Shown: positions 6,780 to 12,827 of the stretch, one piece after another
How the letters are laid out: each line of letters opens with the position of its first letter
Numbering within the stretch: position 1 is the stretch's first letter
Source: a bacterium
GTDB lineage: Bacteria > Patescibacteriota > Microgenomatia > Levybacterales > UBA12049
Length of the DNA: 35,776 bases
Assembly: GCA_021813145.1 (NCBI GenBank)
Contig: JAKALS010000003.1
Coordinates: 70,114-105,889 of the forward strand
Direction of reading: 5' to 3'
Notes under the pieces: model-generated
What the model saw: the letters and a program-made list of their open reading frames with translations, nothing else
Told to the model about the DNA's origin: nothing
Database searches by the model: none
Position numbers and translations under genes: made by a program

Positions 6780-9163
6780 TGTTTTTATATGGAGCAAGCG
6801 CTCTTACAATACCAAATTTAACTTCTATTTTTATATCGCTTATTATCGCCCTTTTCGCTTCCGTTTTTTTGGTTCTTCTGGGCGTTATTTTGGCTTATAT
6901 TTTTGTTCTCTGGTACCGGAATAAGGAAAGAGAATCGGAGTCTTTGGATTCGACGCTAATACAGGTAGCGGTACCGAGGGACAACGAAATAAAAATAGAC
7001 GCCGCCGAACAGCTTTTTTCAAGCCTTGCTTTTATGAGAAAAGGCGGAAGATTTTCTTTCCTCAAACTTCAGCCCCATTTGTCTTTTGAAATAGTCGGAT
7101 TGCCGGGGGACATAAGATTTTATGTAAATACTCCCAATAAATATAAAGATTTGGTGGAGAAGCAGATAAACGGAGCATATCCGGATGCGGAGATAAAGGT
7201 TGTAAACGAAAAAATGCAAAAAGAGGGATTGGTTGTAGGCAATGAATACAATATCTTTTCGGATACAGGCAAAGTTGCTTTTGCAAGCCTAAGGCTTAAA
7301 AGCTCAAATTATATGCCGATAAAAGTCTATAAAGATTTGGCGGTTGATCCCCTTTCTTCCATTACTTCCGTTCTTGCAAAAATGACTCCCGGGGAAGGTG
7401 CGGCAATACAGGTTCTGTTGAGTCCTTCCGACAATAAATGGAAAAAACAGGGAAGGGCATACATAGCAAGGACAAAGAAAAACGAATCAAATCCCGAAAC
7501 CGCAAAATATTCCGCAGACCCCAAAGAGCTCGAGGGTATAGAAAATAAGATTGGAAAGCCCGGCTTCGATACGGTCATAAGGATTGTTGTTTCTTCGAGC
7601 TCCGAGGAATCTGCAAAAGCACATCTGGAAAACATAGTAAGCGCATTTACACAATTTTCGGGAGGAAACTCGTTTACCAAAAACAAACACAGATTTAAGG
7701 GAATGTTTATGACAGATTTTATCTATAGGTTTATGCCCATGCGGGGACAGACAGCCGTTTTATCAAGCGAAGAACTTGCGACGGTATTTCATTTTCCCAA
7801 CAAAAGTATAACCACACCGCATATTTTCTGGATTTCTTCAAAAAGAGCTCCTGCGCCCGCACAGATTCCCGAAAGCGGGCTTTACCTCGGCATGAGTACA
7901 TACAGGGGGCTTAGCAAACCTGTTTATATGCAGGACGACGACAGAAGAAGACATATGTATATAATCGGAAAAACAGGTGTGGGAAAGTCCGAGCTTTTAA
8001 AGCAGATGATCCTCCAGGATGTAAGGGAAGGAAAAGGCATCGGAGTCATTGATCCTCACGGAGACTTGATAGAGGATATTTTACAATTAATACCTCCTCA
8101 AAGGGCCGAAGATGTTATTCTTTTTGACCCCTCCGATACGGACAGGCCTATGGGTCTTAACATGCTTGAGGCAAATACGGAGTCCGAGAAACATTATGTT
8201 GTTTCTTCTATTGTCGGTCTAATGTACAAACTTTATGATCCCAACAAAACGGGAATAATAGGTCCAAGATTTGAACATGCAATAAGAAATGCGATGTTAA
8301 CCGTAATGGCAGAGAGGGGAAGTACATTTATAGAAGTGGTAAGGGCTTTAACGGACGCTTCTTTTGTTCAGGAGCTTTTGCCCAAGGTCCAGGACCCGAT
8401 TGTAAGAAGATACTGGACCGACCAGATTGCCCAGACAAGCGATTTCCACAAATCCGAAGTATTGGATTATATTGTTTCCAAATTCGGCCGCTTTGTAACC
8501 AATAAGATGATGAGAAACATCATAGGACAATCGGAGTCTGCCTTTGATTTCAGAAAAGTAATGGACGAGGGTAAAATTCTTTTGGTTAATTTATCAAAGG
8601 GAAAAATCGGCGAAGAAAACGCAAGCTTTTTAGGCCTTGTCCTTGTTCCAAAGATCCTTGTTGCCGCTATGTCAAGGCAGGATATGCCCCAGGAACAAAG
8701 AAGAGACTTTTATCTTTACGTTGATGAGTTTCAGAATTTTGCCACTCCGGATTTTGCCCAAATTCTTTCGGAAGCAAGAAAATACAAGCTGAACCTTATT
8801 GTTGCCAACCAGTTTATAGGACAGATGGAAGAAGAGGTTAAAAATGCCATATTCGGAAATGTAGGAACCCTCGTATCTTTCAGAGTGGGAGTTACCGACG
8901 CAAATTATCTACAGCACGAATTCCAGCCGGTATTTACGGAGGCAGATCTTATAAACGTTGACGTATTTAATGCTTATATAAAAACAATCGTAGGAAACGA
9001 ACCCGTTCCTCCCTTTTCTTTGGATACGACAAAAGATATGACAGCGGAAAAAGCAATGATGAATCCAAGAGTCTCGGAACTCATCAAAGAACTTTCGAGA
9101 CTGAAATTCGGAAAAGATGTCAGGATGATAGAAGAGGAAATAGGAGAAAGAGCAAGACTCTAG
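6779..9163 (+). CDS. Membrane-anchored TraD/VirD4-like (DUF87-type) ATPase
   Basis: The 794-aa product starts with a strongly hydrophobic segment (about residues 10-45), then a soluble domain of roughly 330 residues, then a FtsK/HerA/TraD-type motor. Walker A is GKTGVGKSELLKQ with Lys403, followed by GVIDPHGDLIEDIL. Walker B is YLYVDEFQNFATPDF, and IVANQFIGQM is a sensor-like segment. This matches the conjugative coupling-protein-like ATPases often seen in Patescibacteria, which may move DNA or protein across the membrane in conjugation, DNA uptake or pilus-linked systems. No relaxase, VirB4, VirB6 or pilin gene is present here, so the substrate is unknown. The TAATG overlap couples it to the preceding gene. 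Confidence 0.85.
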   Translation: MFLYGASALTIPNLTSIFISLIIALFASVFLVLLGVILAYIFVLWYRNKERESESLDSTLIQVAVPRDNEIKIDAAEQLFSSLAFMRKGGRFSFLKLQPHLSFEIVGLPGDIRFYVNTPNKYKDLVEKQINGAYPDAEIKVVNEKMQKEGLVVGNEYNIFSDTGKVAFASLRLKSSNYMPIKVYKDLAVDPLSSITSVLAKMTPGEGAAIQVLLSPSDNKWKKQGRAYIARTKKNESNPETAKYSADPKELEGIENKIGKPGFDTVIRIVVSSSSEESAKAHLENIVSAFTQFSGGNSFTKNKHRFKGMFMTDFIYRFMPMRGQTAVLSSEELATVFHFPNKSITTPHIFWISSKRAPAPAQIPESGLYLGMSTYRGLSKPVYMQDDDRRRHMYIIGKTGVGKSELLKQMILQDVREGKGIGVIDPHGDLIEDILQLIPPQRAEDVILFDPSDTDRPMGLNMLEANTESEKHYVVSSIVGLMYKLYDPNKTGIIGPRFEHAIRNAMLTVMAERGSTFIEVVRALTDASFVQELLPKVQDPIVRRYWTDQIAQTSDFHKSEVLDYIVSKFGRFVTNKMMRNIIGQSESAFDFRKVMDEGKILLVNLSKGKIGEENASFLGLVLVPKILVAAMSRQDMPQEQRRDFYLYVDEFQNFATPDFAQILSEARKYKLNLIVANQFIGQMEEEVKNAIFGNVGTLVSFRVGVTDANYLQHEFQPVFTEADLINVDVFNAYIKTIVGNEPVPPFSLDTTKDMTAEKAMMNPRVSELIKELSRLKFGKDVRMIEEEIGERARL

Positions 9164-9188
9164 GAATTAATAAATAGAAATTGATTTG

Positions 9189-9217
9189 TTGCCTCTTTAA
9201 ATCTGCTTTGGTATAAT
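9189..9217 (+). promoter_or_regulatory. Promoter of tRNA-Ile(UAU)
   Basis: TTGCCT (9189-9194), a 17-bp spacer and a perfect TATAAT (9212-9217) end 11 nt before the mature tRNA 5' end. This gives a 5' leader of only a few bases. Confidence 0.75.
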
Positions 9218-9228
9218 TTTGTGCGTTA

Positions 9229-9300
9229 GGGTCAGTAGCTCAGCGGTAGAGCGCTACTCTTATAAAGTAGATGTCCTTGGTCCGAGTCCAAGCTGACCCA
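9229..9300 (+). tRNA. tRNA-Ile (anticodon UAU)
   Basis: A full cloverleaf can be read: acceptor GGGTCAG/CTGACCC, D-arm GCTC-AGCGGTA-GAGC, anticodon arm CTACT-CTTATAA-AGTAG, variable loop ATGTC, T-arm CTTGG-TCCGAGT-CCAAG and discriminator A. The anticodon TAT reads AUA. No CCA is encoded. The T-loop has C at position 55, where almost all tRNAs have U (pseudouridine). Most bacteria read AUA with a lysidine-modified CAU tRNA, so a UAU species is less usual. Confidence 0.95.
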
Positions 9301-9339
9301 CAAGAAAAAACCGGTATCAAAAATCAGAGTTGTTTAGCT

Positions 9340-10206
9340 TTAGAGTTCGGTGAGGGGAGTTCCTTCTTTCGTCTTTCCTATATCGCCTACATACTGAAGA
9401 TATCTTTCCGTAGTTGAAAGTCTTTTATGTCCCAAAACTTTCGAAAGAACAACCAGGGAAACTCCGTGTTTTAAGTGGTGGGCTACAAATGTGTGCCTTA
9501 AGTCGTTGACCTTAGCGCCTTTTATTTCCGCAAGCCTGAAGTACCTTTCAACCGCTGTTCTTATATTTCTTATAAGGAAAGGTTTTCCGGATTTTGTTAC
9601 AAATAAATGGTCCTCGGATACATTAGGTCTTACTTTCATATAATTGCTCAAAGCTTCCTGGGCTCTTTTGTTAAGAGGGACAACTCTCTCTTCGTGTTTT
9701 TCAAAGCTTGCTATATGAAGACTATCTTTTTTAACATCGGAAATTCTAAGATTTGCCAATTCTCCTATTCTTATTCCTGTTTGAAGCAGCAACTCAATTA
9801 TGGCGTACATTCTAGGGTCGTTTCTCGCCGCGTCTCTTAAGGCTCTGTATTCCGTTGGGGTTAAAATTCTGGGCGGAGCAAGCTGATATTTGGGGTGGGC
9901 AACGAGAAGAGAAGGGTCATCGGTCACATATTCGTTGATCTTCAAAAACCTGTAAAAAGTTCTTGTAGAGTTTATTTTCCTCGAAATGGATTTGGGCGTA
10001 TAGCCTTCGTTACTCATTTTGGCCAAAAAAGCCTCTATGTCCTCTTTTGTTACTTCATGGACCTGGTTTCTTTGAAGTTCTTCCAGGAACGAGATTAACT
10101 GGTCTATGTCCTTTCCGTAGGCAATTACGGTAGAATTGGACCTGTTATTGGATTTTAAATATTTTTTAAACTCTTCGTGGGCATCTCTAAGTTTTACAGG
10201 TTTCAT
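9340..10206 (-). CDS. Tyrosine recombinase (XerC/XerD-like)
   Basis: The 288-aa length and two-domain layout (SAM-like N-terminal domain, catalytic domain from about residue 112) are those of XerC/XerD. Catalytic residues seen are Arg146 (TGIRIGEL), Lys170 or nearby in the beta-hairpin (SFEKHEERVVPL), Arg237 (NDLRHTF), His260 (LGHKRLSTTERY) and nucleophile Tyr269. The box II position that is usually His (HxLRH) is Asn234. It lies tail-to-tail with tRNA-Ile, 39 nt away, but I found no duplicated tRNA end that would mark an integrated element. Either a chromosome dimer resolvase or a small integrase is possible; the Xer role is favoured by size. Confidence 0.88.
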   Translation of the reverse strand: MKPVKLRDAHEEFKKYLKSNNRSNSTVIAYGKDIDQLISFLEELQRNQVHEVTKEDIEAFLAKMSNEGYTPKSISRKINSTRTFYRFLKINEYVTDDPSLLVAHPKYQLAPPRILTPTEYRALRDAARNDPRMYAIIELLLQTGIRIGELANLRISDVKKDSLHIASFEKHEERVVPLNKRAQEALSNYMKVRPNVSEDHLFVTKSGKPFLIRNIRTAVERYFRLAEIKGAKVNDLRHTFVAHHLKHGVSLVVLSKVLGHKRLSTTERYLQYVGDIGKTKEGTPLTEL

Positions 10207-10247
10207 AATTATTCCTTTCGTGAAAATAAGGGAATTAATGGTGTCCT

Positions 10248-10276
10248 ATAATATCACCAAAAATGAAATCAGTCAA
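10248..10276 (-). promoter_or_regulatory. Promoter of the tyrosine recombinase gene
   Basis: On the minus strand: TTGACT (10276-10271), a 17-bp spacer and TATTAT (10253-10248). The transcript would have a leader of about 35 nt carrying AAAGGA before the ATG, so this gene uses a conventional leader. Confidence 0.75.
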
Positions 10277-10330
10277 GGTGAAAAATCGAGCCTTAAATTA
10301 TGATAAGATATATTTGTATATAAAAAGATT

Positions 10331-10666
10331 GTGAAAAAAGCTTTTTTTATTGTTATAGTAATAGTTCTTTTGGTTGTGATAAATAACCTTATCCGTTCTA
10401 TTTATAATCTCTGGAGCAAACAGGATTTGCTTTATCAGGCACAAAATGAGCTAAAAAATGAGCAACAGACAAACAAAAAACTGAAGGGGGAATTGTCCTA
10501 TGTTCAGACACCCCAATTTATTGAAAAGGAAGCGAGAAACGAACTCTTTCTGGTAAAACCCGGAGAGCAGGATGTATTAATTCCGCAGACTTCTTCTATT
10601 CAGGCCGGACAACAGGAGGCAAATAATATTCCAAACTGGCAAAAGTGGATAAAGCTATTTTTTTAA
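10331..10666 (+). CDS. FtsB/DivIC-like septum formation initiator
   Basis: The start is a GTG at 10331. The 111-aa product has one N-terminal transmembrane helix (residues ~4-24, rich in Ile and Val). A coiled coil follows (about residues 35-60, with heptad-like QNELKNEQQTNKKLKGEL), and then a short region with FIEKEARNELFLVKPGE, the conserved pattern of the septum initiator family. FtsB/DivIC links FtsQ and FtsL in the divisome. It converges with the next gene: the two stop codons share TTAA (10663-10666). An AT-rich -10-like sequence (TATATA at 10317-10322) lies 8 nt before the start. Confidence 0.85.
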   Translation: MKKAFFIVIVIVLLVVINNLIRSIYNLWSKQDLLYQAQNELKNEQQTNKKLKGELSYVQTPQFIEKEARNELFLVKPGEQDVLIPQTSSIQAGQQEANNIPNWQKWIKLFF

Positions 10667-11439
10667 GCTGCTCTTTCTTGGGGCTTGAGCCTTGAGGGAT
10701 ATTCAACTACGTTTGATTCTTTTTCGTTTCTTTTAGGCAGTCTGAATTTATCTATTCTCCAGAAAAAATCGTTTATTGGTTTTGTCCTCGCATTTTTATT
10801 TGCTTCTTCGAGGGGCTGATATGTAAATCCTGGTCTATGCATGAGTATCCATTTTAAGGCTTCATAGGCAAAATAGGGAACAGAATATCTTTTGGAGAAT
10901 CTTCTTCTTACGTCAACTATCCTATTATCGTCATTCTGCAAGATGCTTTCCACCGATTTGCAGTCAACTTCAAGATTGGAAGGCCCTACGCCCGCAAGCT
11001 CTTTACTTCTATATATACCCGGGATAGTCATATGATGTTGACTAAAGGCAATATCAAGGATTTTTGTCCAATTGTTTTGTTTTGCCAGCTCAAGTCCTGC
11101 TTTAACTTCACCATATGTGCTATAGGCATCTTCTTTTAAGATTATTGCTTCTCTTGGGACATGATATTTATTGGTTAAGGTATCTGCTAAAACTTTTCCT
11201 TCTGAAGGGTATTTGGGGCCCCATAAATGACCAAGGTCTACAACTATTTTTCCTGCTCCTCTTCCGCCGTTCCAGGCTAAAGCAGTTGCTCTTGCGGCAA
11301 AATGAGTTCTCATTGCAGGTGCGGTGTGTTTTCCTTTTTGAGTCATCCAATAGCCGTGAACTAAAATTGCGTCATATCTTGGCAGAATTTTTTCAGGGGT
11401 ATTTCTTCTTTCAGAGAGATTAATTATTTCAGCAGGCAT
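10663..11439 (-). CDS. DUF218/YdcF-like domain protein
   Basis: The 258-aa product resembles the DUF218 (YdcF/SanA/ElyC) fold. An opening strand, YDAILVHGYWM, is followed by an alternating beta-alpha core, a conserved YSTYGEVKAGLELA segment (usual family form: NTxxNA) and LDIAFSQHHMTI. The family is linked to envelope functions and possible nucleotide-sugar or cofactor binding, without a settled reaction. No signal peptide or membrane helix is visible, unlike SanA or ElyC. Residues after about 205 form a basic, Pro-rich tail that is not part of the core. It overlaps the FtsB-like gene by 4 nt at the stops. Confidence 0.7.
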   Translation of the reverse strand: MPAEIINLSERRNTPEKILPRYDAILVHGYWMTQKGKHTAPAMRTHFAARATALAWNGGRGAGKIVVDLGHLWGPKYPSEGKVLADTLTNKYHVPREAIILKEDAYSTYGEVKAGLELAKQNNWTKILDIAFSQHHMTIPGIYRSKELAGVGPSNLEVDCKSVESILQNDDNRIVDVRRRFSKRYSVPYFAYEALKWILMHRPGFTYQPLEEANKNARTKPINDFFWRIDKFRLPKRNEKESNVVEYPSRLKPQERAA

Positions 11440-11445
11440 AACAGG

Positions 11446-11474
11446 ATTATAGTACCCGGCTTATAAGAAGTAAA
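11446..11474 (-). promoter_or_regulatory. Promoter of the DUF218 gene
   Basis: On the minus strand TTTACT (11474-11469), a 17-bp spacer and a perfect TATAAT (11451-11446) lie 6 nt upstream of the ATG. The start of transcription should coincide with the start codon, so this mRNA is predicted to be leaderless. Confidence 0.7.
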
Positions 11475-11488
11475 ATGAATTATATCTC

Positions 11489-11516
11489 TTGACAGCGGTT
11501 ATTCTTTGTCTGTAAA
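11489..11516 (+). promoter_or_regulatory. Possible promoter of the leader/small-protein unit
   Basis: TTGACA at 11489-11494 is perfect, but the -10 candidate TGTAAA (11511-11516, 16-bp spacing) matches only 4 of 6. It would start a transcript just ahead of the leader ORF at 11538. Confidence 0.4.
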
Positions 11517-11537
11517 CTGGAATTCCAGGGGAGCAAA

Positions 11538-11657
11538 ATGTTTACCTGGATTTTTTTTAGGAAAAGATACAAATTAAAATCTTCTTTTTATTTTAAAAGA
11601 GCCGAAAGGCTCTTTTTTTTGATTTCAGCGGAAAAGAAGGGAGGTGAGGTTAAATGA
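11538..11657 (+). CDS. Possible 39-aa leader peptide running through a terminator
   Basis: This is a short ORF with GGGGAG 4 nt before its ATG. It is basic and aromatic (begins MFTWIFFRKRYKLK) and contains the terminator hairpin of 11595-11620 inside its coding sequence. It ends in a TGA that overlaps the ATG of the next gene as ATGA. A ribosome translating it would open the terminator and arrive at the downstream start, which is how an attenuating leader could work. Two further inverted repeats (CTGGAATTCCAG, and TCCAGG with CCTGGA) surround its own start. It may still be a chance ORF. Confidence 0.35.
   Translation: MFTWIFFRKRYKLKSSFYFKRAERLFFLISAEKKGGEVK
11595..11620 (+). terminator. Rho-independent terminator or attenuator
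   Basis: AAAAGAGCC-GAAA-GGCTCTTTT with T8 is a textbook terminator with a GNRA loop. No plus-strand gene is upstream apart from the possible leader ORF, so its natural role is attenuation of the 61-aa gene at 11654. On the minus strand the same hairpin could end transcription coming from tRNA-fMet. Confidence 0.8.
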
Positions 11658-11839
11658 CAATGGAAAGAGAAGTAATGGTCCCAAGAATAGAAAATGATTT
11701 GGGAAAAGTAGCAAGATTTGTAGGGGTGCCACAGGCAGAATTAACAGATACCCAGATCGTTGATGCTTTGCCAAAACTCGGTCATGATTCAAGCGTAGTG
11801 GTTTGGGAAAGAAGGGAAGCGGTCAGTAACCAAGCCTAA
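11654..11839 (+). CDS. Small protein of unknown function (61 aa)
   Basis: The ATG at 11654 is preceded by GGGAGGTGA, a near-perfect complement to the 16S 3' end and one of only two such strong ribosome binding sites in the window (the other is at about 29280). The product is acidic, soluble and without Cys: MTMEREVMVPRIENDL, then FVGVPQAELTDTQIVDALPKLG. I recognise no family. Segments such as ELTDTQIVDAL could form helices of a small helical domain. The strong site suggests high expression when transcription passes the upstream terminator. It lies tail-to-tail with the intron-containing tRNA-fMet gene. Confidence 0.55.
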   Translation: MTMEREVMVPRIENDLGKVARFVGVPQAELTDTQIVDALPKLGHDSSVVVWERREAVSNQA

Positions 11840-11856
11840 GAGGAAATAAAAATATG

Positions 11857-12114
11857 TTGCGGGGCTAGGAGTTGCGCCTAGCCTATGAGATTATGCGATC
11901 TGTTTCTCCGATTACTCAGAGTGTCGGACTATATTATTCCCCTCTTTATAGAGTAGGGGATCTGGCGTGTAGTCTCTACGGGATCTTTTTTTAGACTTCC
12001 CTCGGTGTTGCCCTAAAACTTGCAGGGGTTCACCGATATAGCCAGATTCTATTCTAATATTACTATTAAAACGGCCCATTATTAAGCCTCATGTGCACTG
12101 TACACTACCCCGCG
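11857..12114 (-). tRNA. tRNA-fMet (CAU) interrupted by a group I intron
   Basis: The 5' exon (12114-12085) reads CGCGGGG, TA, D-arm GTGT-ACAGT-GCAC, A, TGAGG, CT. The 3' exon (11895-11857) reads CATAA, TCTCA, TAGG, T-arm CTAGG-CGCAACT-CCTAG, CCCCGCA, A. Joined, they give the anticodon loop CTCATAA and a 69-nt tRNA whose acceptor (CGCGGGG with CCCCGCAA) equals the classical initiator, including the C1-A72 mismatch. Odd points: the D-loop is 5 nt and lacks G18-G19, the T-loop is CGCAACT rather than TTCAAAT, and the anticodon stem lacks the three G-C pairs of most initiators. CCA is not encoded. A good promoter lies just upstream. Confidence 0.88.
11896..12084 (-). ncRNA. Group I intron (189 nt, no ORF) in the fMet anticodon loop
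   Basis: Read on the minus strand, all core helices are present. P1 is GGCU|UAAUAAUGGGCC with the U-G pair at the splice site. P2 is TAATA/TATTA with a GTAA loop. P3 is ATCTGGC (12047-12041) with GCCAGAT (11966-11960). P4 is CGGTG (12035-12031) with CACCG (12007-12003). P5 and P6 lie between the P4 arms and P7. P7 is GACTA (11974-11970) with TAGTC (11931-11927). P8 is CCCC/GGGG, and P9 is CTCTGA-GTAA-TCGGAG (11921-11906). The last base is the omega G (11896). AUG next to the guide can pair with CAU of the 3' exon as P10. It should self-splice, and no homing endonuclease is encoded inside. Confidence 0.9.
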
Positions 12115-12123
12115 CGTACTTGA

Positions 12124-12152
12124 ATTATAACAGGATCGAAAGCTATGGTCAA
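12124..12152 (-). promoter_or_regulatory. Promoter of tRNA-fMet
   Basis: On the minus strand TTGACC (12152-12147), a 17-bp spacer and TATAAT (12129-12124) precede the tRNA 5' end by 9 nt. It overlaps the first codons of the plus-strand ORF at 12145. The intact promoter argues that the split tRNA is expressed. Confidence 0.8.
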
Positions 12153-12558
12153 TAAAGTAGCCTTGACAAAAAAGCGAACATACAATATGGTACGAGTACT
12201 TAGCACTGTCGGTTATTCGTTTAGCAATTCAGATCCTTTAATAATTCAATTTTTTATCGCCTGGTTAAAAAAATACTTTTCAATAGAAACTAAGGATTTA
12301 CGTTGTTATATTGGAATTAATAAAATTCATTTAAATAGAGAGATGATAGTCAAACGTTATTGGTCGAACATTACGACTGTTCTTTTATCGCAATTCACAA
12401 AAATTAGCTATAAGAAATCTAAAAATAAAAAAGTTTACGAAAACTTTGATTCTCATTATGGAACTGCTACTATTAGAGTTCTGCAGCCTTCCAGATTTTA
12501 TGGTAAAATCATTGGGTTAATTAATGGTTTAGCTAACGCGAAAACTATGCCAACGTAG
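12145..12558 (+). CDS. Truncated nuclease-like ORF (LAGLIDADG-type relative), probable remnant
   Basis: The 137-aa product has the patterns FSNSDPLIIQFFIAWLKKYF, YWSNITT...QFTKISY and HYGTATIRVLQ. I associate these with the C-terminal half of helix-turn-helix/LAGLIDADG-like proteins frequent in Patescibacteria; the family link is from memory and only moderately sure. The N-terminal half expected there is missing. The ATG has a weak ribosome binding site and overlaps the opposing tRNA-fMet promoter. The stop codon lies inside tRNA-Met (by 10 nt). Its base composition is more AT-rich than its neighbours, in keeping with a transferred or decaying element. It sits between two CAU tRNAs, one carrying an intron. 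Confidence 0.5.
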   Translation: MVNKVALTKKRTYNMVRVLSTVGYSFSNSDPLIIQFFIAWLKKYFSIETKDLRCYIGINKIHLNREMIVKRYWSNITTVLLSQFTKISYKKSKNKKVYENFDSHYGTATIRVLQPSRFYGKIIGLINGLANAKTMPT

Positions 12559-12620
12559 CTCAGGGGTAGAGCGGGCGTTTCATAAGCGCCATGTCGTAGG
12601 TCCGAATCCTACCGTTGGTA
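12549..12620 (+). tRNA. tRNA-Met (anticodon CAU), elongator type
   Basis: The cloverleaf is GCCAACG/CGTTGGT, D-arm GCTC-AGGGGTA-GAGC, anticodon arm GGCGT-TTCATAA-GCGCC, variable loop ATGTC, T-arm GTAGG-TCCGAAT-CCTAC and discriminator A. The paired first base (G1-U72 wobble) rules out an initiator. It could in principle be tRNA-Ile2 (lysidine), but a separate tRNA-Ile(UAU) in the window makes elongator Met more likely. The T-loop has C55, as in tRNA-Ile. No CCA is encoded. Confidence 0.92.
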
Positions 12621-12643
12621 CTTTCCCCCTAAATACCCCATAG

Positions 12644-12823
12644 GAAAAGAAGACAAAAGACTATCAGTTCCAGAGAGCTGTGGTAATCGTAACTCCGGAT
12701 TTTTTGGAATTTGGACAGAATTTCTTTGATCAAGATCCTCTTAAGGTCATAATGGCAAAATTTGAAGTGGAGAGTTATAAAGGCAACTGGTCTTACCAGA
12801 ACAAGGTAGTGTTGTATAATTAA
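12644..12823 (+). pseudogene. 3' remnant of an unknown gene
   Basis: A 59-codon frame without a start codon runs from just after a TAG to TAA at 12821-12823. Its composition is protein-like: YQFQRAVVIVTPDFLEFG, then DQDPLKVIMAKFEV and NWSYQNKVVLYN. The 5' part would have lain where tRNA-Met and the truncated ORF now are, so the upstream part of the gene has probably been lost. An internal ATG at 12752 could still give 23 residues. I recognise no family. Its last codons (TAT AAT) double as the -10 box of murI. Confidence 0.45.
12792..12820 (+). promoter_or_regulatory. Promoter of murI-murD
   Basis: A perfect TATAAT (12815-12820) lies 7 nt before the murI ATG; the -35 at 17 bp is CTTACC (weak). 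No Shine-Dalgarno sequence is present, so a leaderless mRNA is predicted. Confidence 0.6.
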
Positions 12824-12827
12824 GCCC

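Noticed and set aside
9229-10206. Integrated element at tRNA-Ile next to a recombinase
   Set aside because: No repeat of the tRNA 3' end was found in the window and the flanking genes look like housekeeping genes.
11850-12120. Structured intergenic RNA first considered as RNase P, tmRNA or a riboswitch
   Set aside because: On the minus strand the P3-P4-P7-P9 pairings and the flanking tRNA halves explain it fully as an intron-split tRNA-fMet.
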